Below are positions 8,434-16,137 of a DNA stretch of 64,000 nucleotides, piece after piece (position 1 is the first letter of the stretch; the number at the start of each line of letters is the position of its first letter). The notes beneath the pieces are model-generated. The model did no database searches, was not told the origin of the DNA, and saw nothing but the letters and a program-made list of their open reading frames with translations. Both the position numbers and the translations under genes were made by a program. The DNA is from Marivita sp046591575 (GTDB taxonomy: Bacteria > Pseudomonadota > Alphaproteobacteria > Rhodobacterales > Rhodobacteraceae): positions 186,001-250,000 of the forward strand of contig NZ_JBIQWA010000001.1 in the NCBI RefSeq assembly GCF_046591575.1, in the 5' to 3' direction.

Positions 8434-8855
8434 ACCACTGTCACCGGTGGGTGCTTGCGGGCAAGCACTTCATCCACCACTGACCCGGTCAAAAGTCGTC
8501 CGAACGCCGTGTGTCCGGTCGACCCCATCACGATATGGTCATACCCATGCTCTTGGGCATAGCCGACGATGGCTTCGGCAATGTCGCGCCCACTGACGGT
8601 GACACAGGTCGCCGCCACATCGTGTTTGCGCGCCACTTCTCGGGCGTCATGTAGTTCCTTGGCGATCTGGCGCTCTCCGGCTTCGAATAACCGACTGTCC
8701 CAGAACGTCGTTTTCGATGCGGATTGCTGCGAGACGGTGGAAACCGTCATGAATTGCAGCTCTGCGCCGAACTTTGCGGCCATTCCGACCGCAAAATCTA
8801 CCGCTCGGATCGCTGCCTTCGAGCCATCAATGGCACAGAGGATCTTGTCCATCAT
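8430..8855 (-). CDS. Universal stress protein (UspA family)
   Basis: A 141-residue single-domain Usp protein. It starts with the conserved strand ILCAIDGSKAAIRAVDFAV and ends with the ATP-binding motif GSTGHTAFGRLLTGSV, the G-2x-G-9x-G(S/T) pattern of nucleotide-binding members. Usp proteins are small cytosolic modulators that bind ATP or AMP and often act on a partner encoded beside them. Here it lies directly after the APC permease gene (13-base gap) and overlaps the next gene, so it may regulate the transporter. Two start codons (8855 and 8852) share one Shine-Dalgarno region (GAGGAG); the first is reported. Confidence 0.9.
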   Translation of the reverse strand: MMDKILCAIDGSKAAIRAVDFAVGMAAKFGAELQFMTVSTVSQQSASKTTFWDSRLFEAGERQIAKELHDAREVARKHDVAATCVTVSGRDIAEAIVGYAQEHGYDHIVMGSTGHTAFGRLLTGSVVDEVLARKHPPVTVV

Positions 8856-8868
8856 GGTGTCTTACTCC

Positions 8869-10278
8869 TCAATAACCGACCGGCTTGGGCCAGTTCATTG
8901 TAAACTGATCCGCACGGCGGACGAATTTGTAACGGTGCATCACGAACCACAGCGACACGCCGATGTAGAACGTCATCATTGCCAGCAGCTGAATACCAAA
9001 GCCCAGATACGTGGCAAAGAATGTGGTGATACACAACGCCATCAACACGATCGCCGGCAAGGGGTGGAACGGATGCACATACCCGCGCCGGATGGTGCCA
9101 AGCGGCCATTTCTTGCGGAACAGGATCATGTTGATCGGCATGAACGTGTAACCCAGCAAACCTGACAAGATCGAGAAGGTGATGACCTGATCCAAAAGCC
9201 CGGTGAATGCGAACGAGACCGCAATCGGGATCAGAAACAGGATCGACCGGTAAGGTGTACGATAGACCGGATGAACCGCACCAAACCATTGTGGCATATA
9301 GCGGTCGCGTCCCATCGAGAACCACGCCCGTGACGCATCATTGATACACCCGTTGGCCGAAGCAGTCGCGGCGAACAGTGTTCCCACAAAGAGGAATATC
9401 TGCAGCAACAGCGATCCAGTCATGCGGCTTGCATCATAAAGCGGCACTGTCGCCTGCCCGAGATATTGCCACGGCAACAATCCCGAAGAGATGTACCAGG
9501 TCAGGGTCGCGGCGATAAGCAGCGTCATAATGCCAGTCATCGTGCCCAGCGGCAAAGAGCGGCTTGGCGAACGGACTTCTTCGGCAGCCTGACAGGTGCC
9601 CTCAATGCCAAGATAGTACCAAATCCCAAACTGAAACGCCGCGATAACGCCAATCCAGCCGTAGGGCAGCTCTGTTAACAAACCCTGGTGCTGAAGGATC
9701 GCACCCGGCTTCCAGGGCTGTACGCCGATGAACAGGATCAGGATCGAGACAAAGGCCGCAGCAGTGATCACGAAGTTCAGGCTCAGGGTCATGAACACGC
9801 CGCGATAGTTCAGCAGCGCAAGAAGCGAGATTATCAAAAGCACGAACGGACGCGGATCAAGCCCTTCATAGCCGGTTTGTTCGGCCAGAATGACCAAAAG
9901 GTCTCCGACCACAATCGCGTTTGCGGCTTCCAGCATGGTGTAGGCCATCACAAGGTACAGCCCGACATTGAAGGCCATCAGCGGACCCATGATATGTTTG
10001 GCCTGCGCGTATTGGCCACCAGCAGCGGCCACTGTCGATGTCACTTCCGAGTCGATCATCGCCACACAGGTGTACAAAAGGCCGATCACCCAGCACGCAA
10101 TCAGCGCACCAAAGGCACCCCCTTTACCCACGGAAAAGTTCCAGCCCATGAATTCGCCGACCAGAACGATACCGACCCCAAGAGCCCAGATATGGACCGG
10201 GCCAAGGACCCGAAGCAGGCCGACGCGTTCTTCGCCTGCGCTTGCGCTTGCGGCTGCGTTTGTTGCTTCAACGCTCAT
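8869..10278 (-). CDS. APC-superfamily amine/amino acid permease (ethanolamine-permease-like)
   Basis: A 469-residue transporter with about twelve hydrophobic segments. The first helix region (LLRVLGPVHIWALGVGIVL) and the following GEFMGWNFSVGKGG resemble the ethanolamine-transporter branch of the APC superfamily; FGIWYYLGIEGTCQAAEE is the conserved helix 6 region with the break and the charged turn. It probably takes up an amine or amino acid by proton or sodium symport, but the substrate cannot be read. The gene overlaps a 61-residue membrane-protein gene upstream and precedes a universal stress gene, an arrangement suggesting accessory subunits. Confidence 0.85.
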   Translation of the reverse strand: MSVEATNAAASASAGEERVGLLRVLGPVHIWALGVGIVLVGEFMGWNFSVGKGGAFGALIACWVIGLLYTCVAMIDSEVTSTVAAAGGQYAQAKHIMGPLMAFNVGLYLVMAYTMLEAANAIVVGDLLVILAEQTGYEGLDPRPFVLLIISLLALLNYRGVFMTLSLNFVITAAAFVSILILFIGVQPWKPGAILQHQGLLTELPYGWIGVIAAFQFGIWYYLGIEGTCQAAEEVRSPSRSLPLGTMTGIMTLLIAATLTWYISSGLLPWQYLGQATVPLYDASRMTGSLLLQIFLFVGTLFAATASANGCINDASRAWFSMGRDRYMPQWFGAVHPVYRTPYRSILFLIPIAVSFAFTGLLDQVITFSILSGLLGYTFMPINMILFRKKWPLGTIRRGYVHPFHPLPAIVLMALCITTFFATYLGFGIQLLAMMTFYIGVSLWFVMHRYKFVRRADQFTMNWPKPVGY

Positions 10279-10460
10279 AGTTTGGTCCCTTCCTGTGCTT
10301 CAGGCACCTCGCCATGCTCAAGCAATTCATCAACACCCTCTTTCGAGGACAACAGAGTGTCTTCATCAAATTCGCGGTTCACCCGCGCTGCGTCCATCAC
10401 CAGCCACAACAAGACACCGGCAGAGGCGGCCCAGGCCGCATATTCAATTAATACCCACAT
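10275..10460 (-). CDS. 61-residue membrane microprotein of the permease operon
   Basis: A very small protein with one N-terminal membrane helix (LIEYAAWAASAGVLLWLVMD) followed by an acidic cytoplasmic tail (EFDEDTLLSSKEGVDELLEH). It overlaps the APC permease start by four bases and has a good Shine-Dalgarno sequence (GGGAG). Co-translation with the permease and its single-span build suggest a transporter accessory or stability factor. I do not recognise a named family. Confidence 0.65.
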   Translation of the reverse strand: MWVLIEYAAWAASAGVLLWLVMDAARVNREFDEDTLLSSKEGVDELLEHGEVPEAQEGTKL

Positions 10461-10481
10461 TTTCTATGTCTCCCGTCGCAC

Positions 10482-10859
10482 TCAGCTGTCGAATTTTTCA
10501 CGAATGACCTGGCGATATTCCTTCTCGGATACCTTCACCATGAAGATGAAATATCCGAAAATCACGATGCCGGTCACAATCAGCATGAAAGGATCAATGC
10601 TGTAATCGAACTTGGTCGAGATCAGTTCTGCGGCGGTTTCCGGCGTGTAGCCTAGCTTTTCCCACTGCGTCTGCATCACTTCATTCTGTTCGAGCGTTTC
10701 CCACGTCACCTCGTCTGGCACGTTGGTTGTCACGCCGGCACCGGTCAGGCCAAGGATCAGCGGAATGAAAAGGGCGACATAAACCAAAGCGAGAAGAAAG
10801 AGAGAATCAAAGATCTGCCCGGCACTGCTCTGGATTGGCGGTTCATATTTCTTGCTCAT
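10482..10859 (-). CDS. Two-span membrane protein of the permease operon, unknown
   Basis: A 125-residue protein with two strong hydrophobic segments (SLFLLALVYVALFIPLILGL and PFMLIVTGIVIFGYFIFM) separated by a soluble loop rich in Glu, Thr and Asp of about 45 residues that should lie in the periplasm. The C-terminus (KVSEKEYRQVIREKF) is charged and probably cytoplasmic. It is the second gene of the operon, between a 97-residue membrane protein and the 61-residue microprotein. No family is recognised; the layout suggests a structural accessory to the APC permease. Confidence 0.65.
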   Translation of the reverse strand: MSKKYEPPIQSSAGQIFDSLFLLALVYVALFIPLILGLTGAGVTTNVPDEVTWETLEQNEVMQTQWEKLGYTPETAAELISTKFDYSIDPFMLIVTGIVIFGYFIFMVKVSEKEYRQVIREKFDS

Positions 10860-10866
10860 TGTCCGG

Positions 10867-11160
10867 TCACTTCCCTTTCATCTCGCGCATCTCATCAAGA
10901 TGGCGAATGTCCAATCCGTAGATAAAATCTTTCTCGTTGGAGTATTGCCGGACCATCGCGACAATGGCGGCCGTGTTGAACAGCAACACAAGTCCGCCCG
11001 CAATAAGCAAAACAGTGCTAATTCCGTTGTCGCCCATATGCGGTCTGATGCTGCCGTACACGAAGATGATTATACACCAGAGTCCCACGACAAAGGCGCT
11101 GGCAAACACCACGTCACCTTTGAACATCCGGTCAATTCTGGCTCTCATACTGTCAGTCAA
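10867..11160 (-). CDS. Two-span membrane protein, first gene of the permease operon
   Basis: A 97-residue protein with two membrane helices (FASAFVVGLWCIIIFVYGSI and VLLIAGGLVLLFNTAAIVAM) and a charged C-terminal tail (LDIRHLDEMREMKGK). The start is probably the TTG at 11160: it is preceded at eight bases by GGGAGG, whereas the ATG at 11148 has no such site and the longer frame to 11253 lacks one. It is separated by seven bases from the next small membrane gene. Its function is unknown; with the two following small proteins it appears dedicated to the APC permease. Confidence 0.6.
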   Translation of the reverse strand: MTDSMRARIDRMFKGDVVFASAFVVGLWCIIIFVYGSIRPHMGDNGISTVLLIAGGLVLLFNTAAIVAMVRQYSNEKDFIYGLDIRHLDEMREMKGK

Positions 11161-11287
11161 TTTCTGTCCCTCCCAAGAATGAGCGGGCTTGAAAACGGCC
11201 CGCGTGAATTGAATTTTATGACGCGACGTTACATCGGTTTTCCTCAAGGTCAAAACTTTTTCCTCTTAGGGGCCTTGCAAGAAACAC

Positions 11288-11315
11288 TGAAACGCCCGCG
11301 CTTTCGGGCGTTTCA
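11288..11315. other. Perfect 11-bp hairpin upstream of the permease operon
   Basis: TGAAACGCCCG at 11288-11298 pairs perfectly with CGGGCGTTTCA at 11305-11315 around a six-base loop. On the minus strand the stem is followed by GTGTTTCTTG, a weak U-rich tail. The hairpin lies between two divergent operons, about 130 bases upstream of the TTG start of the 97-residue gene, and no gene ends next to it. It could be a leader terminator or attenuator of the leftward operon, the end of a short RNA, or an operator. Confidence 0.5.
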
Positions 11316-11409
11316 CCCGGCAAAATGCGACGTCGGACCTCTGTTTCGGATTTCGTGTCGCGCCCCCTTCGCACCGGTTTGACGCAACAGCGCAGTTGGG
11401 TTATTCATT

Positions 11410-11493
11410 CAGTTACCAGGGGCGCTGCAAAGCTGAGACGTACCCTTTGAACCTGAACCAGATAATGCTGGCGGAGGGAGGTCACAGTCACTG
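11410..11493 (+). ncRNA. TPP (thiamine pyrophosphate) riboswitch
   Basis: The conserved thi-box core is readable: AGGGGCGCT near 11418, GCTGAGA at 11431-11437, ACCCTTTGAACCTGAACCAG at 11442-11461, then ATAATGCTGGCGGAGGGA. The outer stem can close with CAGT at 11410 against ACTG at 11490. Thiamine pyrophosphate binding to this aptamer switches off thiamine genes. The thiM start lies about 50 bases further on, with a T7 run at 11513-11519 in between that may belong to a termination platform; I could not draw a convincing strong hairpin before it. Confidence 0.92.
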
Positions 11494-11541
11494 AATACCA
11501 GCGGACGCGTGCTTTTTTTCGCCTGACGAGAAAGAGACACC

Positions 11542-12318
11542 ATGAGCCTGTCTGACCTACTGACCCCGTTGCGCGCCCAAAGCCCTTTGGTGCATTGCAT
11601 CACAAATTATGTGGCGATGAACATATCGGCCAATGTCGTTCTGGCGGCGGGTGCATCACCTGCCATGCTTCACGCGGCCGAAGAGATTTCAGATTTCACA
11701 CCCATCTGTAATGCGCTGATGATCAATCTTGGCACACTGTCTGCCCCTTGGGTCAGCAGCATGACCTCGGCAGCCGAAACAGCAAACGCACACAGCATCC
11801 CATGGGTGCTTGATCCGGTTGCGCATTTCGTCAGTGGCTATCGCAAAAGCGTTGCGCAGGATTTGCTGGCCTCGCGTCCAAGCATAATCCGGGGAAATGC
11901 CTCGGAAATTCTTGCACTTGCTGGTCAGGCCGGAGCCGGCAAGGGCGCGGACAGCGGCGACAGCGTCATGGCAGCCGAAGGTGCCGCGCATACCCTGGCC
12001 AAGACATTTGACAGCGTTGTTGCGGTTACCGGGCCGGTGGATTTGGTCACCGATGGCACACGGTCGGCGCATGTCACCGGCGGCTCTGACATCATGCCTT
12101 TGGTCACGGCGCTTGGATGTTCGCAATCCGCACTGATGGGAGCCTATGCAGCGGTTGGTTCGCCGTTCGATGCCGCGTTGGGCGCATTGGCGCATTTCAA
12201 GGTGGCAGGCAGCGCTGCAGCGGCCAAGGCGCAGGGCCCCGGCAGCTTTCAGATGCACTTCATCGACGCGTTAGCGGCAACACAGCCCGACGATTTGAAC
12301 GCGGTGGTGAACGAATGA
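11542..12318 (+). CDS. thiM: Hydroxyethylthiazole kinase
   Basis: A 258-residue ribokinase-like kinase that phosphorylates the thiazole moiety (hydroxyethyl-methylthiazole) so it can be reused for thiamine. Recognisable segments are QSPLVHCITNYVAMNISANV at the N-terminus, ALMINLGTLS, the motif WVLDPVAHF, IIRGNASEILALAG, and the C-terminal anion-hole region VTALGCSQSALMGAYAAV. The length matches the family. It is the first gene after the TPP riboswitch and overlaps thiE by four bases. Together with thiE, thiD and tenA it forms a salvage operon. Confidence 0.95.
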   Translation: MSLSDLLTPLRAQSPLVHCITNYVAMNISANVVLAAGASPAMLHAAEEISDFTPICNALMINLGTLSAPWVSSMTSAAETANAHSIPWVLDPVAHFVSGYRKSVAQDLLASRPSIIRGNASEILALAGQAGAGKGADSGDSVMAAEGAAHTLAKTFDSVVAVTGPVDLVTDGTRSAHVTGGSDIMPLVTALGCSQSALMGAYAAVGSPFDAALGALAHFKVAGSAAAAKAQGPGSFQMHFIDALAATQPDDLNAVVNE

Positions 12319-12944
12319 CGTCCCTGCGCCGCAATCTCCGCCTCTATTTGGTAACCGATCCGCAGCTTTGCGGCTCTGTCGGCGTTGTTGAAACCGTCCG
12401 GCAGGCCGTTGCCGGTGGCGTGAGCATGGTGCAACTGCGCGACAAGACCGCCACGACAGCCGAGCGCGTGTCGCTGGCGCGTGCGCTTGGCGAGGTTCTA
12501 TCCGGCAGTGGCGTGCCTTTGGTGATCAACGATGATGTCGAGGCTGCAATCCTTGCCGATATGGATGGTGCCCATATTGGCCAGGACGACATGACACCCG
12601 CACAGGCGCGGGCGCGGTTGGGGCCGGACAAGATATTGGGCCTGTCCTGCGAAACCGAACAGTCCGTCACGGCCGCGGACCCGTCCATTGTGGATTATCT
12701 TGGCCTTGGGCCGGTTTTTGGAACAGAAACCAAAACAGATCACAAAGCGCCAATCGGCTTTGACGGGCTGGCGCATCTGGTCGCTCTGTCATCAATGCCA
12801 AACGTCGCGATTGGCGGCTTGAAGGCACCTCATCAATCCAGGGTGCAACACAGCGGAGCAGATGGGCTGGCCGTTGTTTCGGCGATTTGCGGCCAACCCG
12901 ACATCACCGCCGCCGCCCGCGCCTTTTCCACAAATGAGAGCTGA
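12315..12944 (+). CDS. thiE: Thiamine-phosphate synthase
   Basis: A 209-residue TIM-barrel enzyme that joins hydroxymethylpyrimidine diphosphate and thiazole phosphate to make thiamine phosphate. Key motifs are LRLYLVTDPQLC, MVQLRDKT, PLVINDDVEAA, DGAHIGQDDM, the phosphate-binding PVFGTETKTDHKAPIG and VAIGGLK. The ATG at 12315 overlaps the thiM stop; an open frame further upstream is the thiM gene read out of frame. The gene is followed by thiD after one base. Confidence 0.95.
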   Translation: MTSLRRNLRLYLVTDPQLCGSVGVVETVRQAVAGGVSMVQLRDKTATTAERVSLARALGEVLSGSGVPLVINDDVEAAILADMDGAHIGQDDMTPAQARARLGPDKILGLSCETEQSVTAADPSIVDYLGLGPVFGTETKTDHKAPIGFDGLAHLVALSSMPNVAIGGLKAPHQSRVQHSGADGLAVVSAICGQPDITAAARAFSTNES

Positions 12945-12945
12945 T

Positions 12946-13764
12946 ATGATACCGAATGTTCTAAGCATAGCCGGATCGGACCCGTCAGGCGGTGCCGGGA
13001 TTCAGGCAGACCTGAAGGCGATCTCGGCCAATGGTGCGTTTGCCATGACTGCCCTGACTGCGTTGACCGCGCAAAACACTCAAGGCGTCAGCGACATCCA
13101 TTTGGTGCCCCCATCCTTCGTTCAGTCACAGATCAAGGCGATCTTCGACGATATCCGCGTGGATGCGATAAAAATCGGCATGATCGCCAATGCCGAGATC
13201 GCCGCAGCAGTCGCGGATATCTTGCAGGACTGCTCGGCACCGATTGTGTTGGACCCTGTGATGATTGCCAAAGGTGGTGCGGCCTTGCTGCAGCCGGATG
13301 CCGTCTCCGTCGTTCGGGATCGGCTTTTGCCACTTGCCAAAGTGTTAACTCCCAACTTGCCGGAAGCGGCGCATCTGTTGGGAACACACACCGCGGTGTC
13401 GCGCAGCGAAATGACCGCACAGGGCCGTGCTTTGCTCGAATTCGGACCTGCCGCCGTTTTGATGAAAGGCGGACATCTGGACGGCGCGGATTGCCCCGAT
13501 TGTTTGGTAACGCAAACCGATACGGCGTGGTTTGACACGCATAGAACCAACACCCCCAATACGCACGGAACCGGGTGCACCTTGTCGGCCGCAATGGCGG
13601 CACAGCTGGCACACGGGCTTGATCTGTTTGCAGCCACACAAGCCGCAAAAGCCTATGTTTCAGACGCTATTGCCCGGTCTGACGACCTGACAGTGGGATC
13701 AGGCCACGGTCCAACTCACCACTTTTTTGCATCTTACCCAGACGTCAAAGACCCGCACCCATGA
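12946..13764 (+). CDS. thiD: Hydroxymethylpyrimidine (phosphate) kinase
   Basis: A 272-residue ribokinase-family enzyme that phosphorylates hydroxymethylpyrimidine and its monophosphate. The N-terminal SIAGSDPSGGAGIQADLKAI and the C-terminal NTHGTGCTLSAAMAA (anion hole with the catalytic Asp/Gly region) are diagnostic. PVMIAKGGAALL and LTPNLPEAAHLLG are further family signatures. The start at 12946 directly follows the thiE stop; the longer frame from 12862 lies inside thiE. It completes the pyrimidine branch of the salvage pathway. Confidence 0.95.
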   Translation: MIPNVLSIAGSDPSGGAGIQADLKAISANGAFAMTALTALTAQNTQGVSDIHLVPPSFVQSQIKAIFDDIRVDAIKIGMIANAEIAAAVADILQDCSAPIVLDPVMIAKGGAALLQPDAVSVVRDRLLPLAKVLTPNLPEAAHLLGTHTAVSRSEMTAQGRALLEFGPAAVLMKGGHLDGADCPDCLVTQTDTAWFDTHRTNTPNTHGTGCTLSAAMAAQLAHGLDLFAATQAAKAYVSDAIARSDDLTVGSGHGPTHHFFASYPDVKDPHP

Positions 13765-13888
13765 CGGGCCACCAGGTATCCCTCAGATCGCGCCTTGGCG
13801 TCGTAGCGAACGTCACCGCGCGGTCAAAGCCCTACACGCTCTCCATCCACCCACTGACGACCAAACACCCAACCAAAAGGACAATCCG

Positions 13889-14575
13889 ATGAACACGCAC
13901 AAGTACGGCAATAGTTTTCAGCTATGGCGCGACGGATGCTCGGAAGAATGGCACGCCTACACTCATCACTCCTTTGTTCAGGGGCTAAGTGATGGCACCC
14001 TGCCCCGCGCGGCCTTTCTTCATTACCTTGTGCAGGATTACGTCTTTCTGATCCACTTTGCCCGCGCCTGGTCGCTGGGTGTGGTCAAGGCCGAAACCAT
14101 GGACGAAATGAAAGTCTGCTCGGCCACTGTTGACACCTTGGTCAATCACGAAATGGCGCTCCACATCAAAACCTGCGCGGCAGCGGGCATCGACGAAACC
14201 GCCTTGTTCAATGCGACCGAAGAGTTTGAAAACCTGGCCTACACCCGATACGTCATGGACGCTGGCGTCCAGGGGGACTTTCTTGATCTCATGGCAGCGC
14301 TTGCGCCCTGTTGCTTCGGCTATGGCGAGATCGGTCTAAGATTGGCCAAAGACGCCTCTGACCAGACGCCCTACCGCGACTGGATCAACACCTATGACGG
14401 GGCCGAATACCAGGATGCGATGACCCGGATCGGTCAGATGATTGATCGCGCCATTGCCCGGCGACTCGGCTCCGAGCCGCAGACGGCCGCCCGTTGGCCA
14501 CACTTGCAAAAGCGGTTCACCACCGCCACCCGCCTGGAGGCCGCGTTTTGGGGCATGGGCCTAACCGGTGCATGA
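13889..14575 (+). CDS. tenA: TenA-family aminopyrimidine salvage protein
   Basis: A 228-residue all-helical protein of the TenA/THI-4 family. It contains YTHHSFVQGLSDGTLPRAAF, the long helix YLVQDYVFLIHFARAWSLGV and the region carrying the usual active-site cysteine, LAPCCFGYGEIG. TenA hydrolyses amino-HMP derivatives so that pyrimidine from degraded thiamine can be recycled. The start at 13889 has AAAAGG upstream; the frame upstream of it is not coding. It follows thiD after about 120 bases and is probably the last gene under the TPP riboswitch. Whether it is the Cys-dependent TenA_C or the TenA_E subtype is not proven; the Cys favours the former. Confidence 0.92.
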   Translation: MNTHKYGNSFQLWRDGCSEEWHAYTHHSFVQGLSDGTLPRAAFLHYLVQDYVFLIHFARAWSLGVVKAETMDEMKVCSATVDTLVNHEMALHIKTCAAAGIDETALFNATEEFENLAYTRYVMDAGVQGDFLDLMAALAPCCFGYGEIGLRLAKDASDQTPYRDWINTYDGAEYQDAMTRIGQMIDRAIARRLGSEPQTAARWPHLQKRFTTATRLEAAFWGMGLTGA

Positions 14576-14604
14576 CAGGCGGGTCCGCCGAAAGCCGACA
14601 TGAC

Positions 14605-16029
14605 CTAGTCGAATACGCCGGTCCATAAATCAAACGTGTCGGGTGCTTTGCCGCCCGACAGATAATCATTACCGGGGCCGCCCATCAACACGTCATTTCC
14701 TGCCCCCCCAAAAACCGTGTCTCGTCCAGCCATACCATCCAAATGATCGTGGCCGTCATTGCCGAAAAGGACGTCATGCCCTTCGCCGCCGATAATCGTG
14801 TCGTTTCCTCCCAAACCAAAAATGATATCGTCGCCGCCAAGCGCGTAAATGAGGTCGTCGCCGGACGTTCCGAAAATAAGATCATCCCCATCGCTTCCAG
14901 TGAGTGTTGCGCCATATTCGGAACCGATAAAGATGGCGTGGGTTTGAGGAATGCCCGTCGGCGGAAATACATCACCTGGCAGTTGGCCTTCGATGGGTGC
15001 GTAGTCCGGCCTTTGCGGGCTATGCGCGGCGGTTGGGGTGCCAAACGTTGCTGTGAGCGCGTCAAGAAGCGCAAGCCAAGTGCCGGACACGGCTTCGGGC
15101 AAGGTGTTGCCCCATTCGATCGACAAAAGTTGGGTATTCGTTCCGGACAGATTTCGGGCAACCTCGACAAGAAAATGCGGATTTCGCAGAAAATTGTTTT
15201 CCATCACGAGGAAATCAGTGTTGGCTAAAAAAGCTTCGACTTGGGGGCTGTCTTGCGCATAGCCGGCGTCCCAGCGTAAATATCCTCCGCCGTTCAGTGC
15301 GATCGACGTATCTTCATTGGCACCCGCTAGCGACTCGAGATGCGCTGCAACCGCGTTCACCAGGTTCATCATATCGGCGGCAGTGGCAGTCATGCCATCC
15401 GCCGCGTAATAGCGACCGACATCATCAAGAAAAAAATCGCGATATCCCGCATTAAAAATCGTTTCAACTTGGTCCAGGACGACATCCCACCAAGAACCTT
15501 CTGTGGCAATGACAGGTTCACCCAGATTGGGTAAAGGCCCGGACCCGTCGCTGAAATCCGCAATGCGGCCATATACCGTGTCTTCAATCGAATCCCCTTC
15601 CGGAGGACCGGTTGCAACACCAAGCGCGTTTTCGAGCCACGCCGGCACATCCGCGTTCGGATTCAACGGCATCACGTCTTGATTGAGTTCTGGCTCAAAG
15701 GACGTAAAGGCTGAACCGGTCTGGTCCAAAGTCCAGCTTTCCTGCCAATAGGTCCTGTAATGGTCGGTAATGCCAAGGTTGATATACCCGAAAACCTGGC
15801 GTGTTCCGTCGCCGTCTGTATCCTCGTTCCGGATGTCAAGCATCTGGTCAGGTGTTAAAAACGTCACGCCCTCTGTGCCAGCGGCGCGTGACGTCAAACC
15901 TGTTTCCAGGAATATAAGGTCCGTTTCAGAGGCGAGAAGTTGGTCGAAAACCGGACCGTACGCGCGTCCGCCATCTGTTTGATCGGCCCCGGTGAGTAAG
16001 AAAAGGAAGTCATCTGCAACCGGTGCCAT
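14605..16029 (-). CDS. RTX protein with GH114/PelA-hydrolase-like catalytic domain
   Basis: About 474 residues in two parts. The first 340 or so form a TIM-barrel of the TM1410/GH114 type (endo-alpha-1,4-polygalactosaminidase-like): QVFGYINLGITDHYRTYW, GYRDFFLDDVGRYYA (candidate acid Asp202/203) and DFLVMENNF (candidate Glu277). From about residue 372 to 460 there are RTX nonapeptides (GSDGDDLIFG, GGDDIIFGLGGNDTIIGG and several more), which bind calcium and mark type I secreted proteins. There is no signal peptide, as expected for type I export. The other GH114-like protein at 26562-27518 has the same LDDV...ED/EN arrangement. It faces tenA tail to tail and lies at the edge of the Pel-like cluster, so it probably cuts the secreted galactosaminoglycan outside the cell. 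The start at 16029 (ATG) was chosen over a TTG at 16047. Confidence 0.8.
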   Translation of the reverse strand: MAPVADDFLFLLTGADQTDGGRAYGPVFDQLLASETDLIFLETGLTSRAAGTEGVTFLTPDQMLDIRNEDTDGDGTRQVFGYINLGITDHYRTYWQESWTLDQTGSAFTSFEPELNQDVMPLNPNADVPAWLENALGVATGPPEGDSIEDTVYGRIADFSDGSGPLPNLGEPVIATEGSWWDVVLDQVETIFNAGYRDFFLDDVGRYYAADGMTATAADMMNLVNAVAAHLESLAGANEDTSIALNGGGYLRWDAGYAQDSPQVEAFLANTDFLVMENNFLRNPHFLVEVARNLSGTNTQLLSIEWGNTLPEAVSGTWLALLDALTATFGTPTAAHSPQRPDYAPIEGQLPGDVFPPTGIPQTHAIFIGSEYGATLTGSDGDDLIFGTSGDDLIYALGGDDIIFGLGGNDTIIGGEGHDVLFGNDGHDHLDGMAGRDTVFGGAGNDVLMGGPGNDYLSGGKAPDTFDLWTGVFD

Positions 16030-16137
16030 ATCTCTTTTCGTTTTCAAAAGGTAAACCCAAGGTTTTTCGGCGCGCTTAACCTCGCCTTTGCCTATACAAC
16101 GTAGATTCTATGAAGATGAGGTGTACAACGAAAGATA

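Noticed and set aside
14640..14900. Regularly spaced short similarities resembling a CRISPR array
   Set aside because: They are the coding pattern of RTX nonapeptides, in frame and varying in sequence, without unique spacers.
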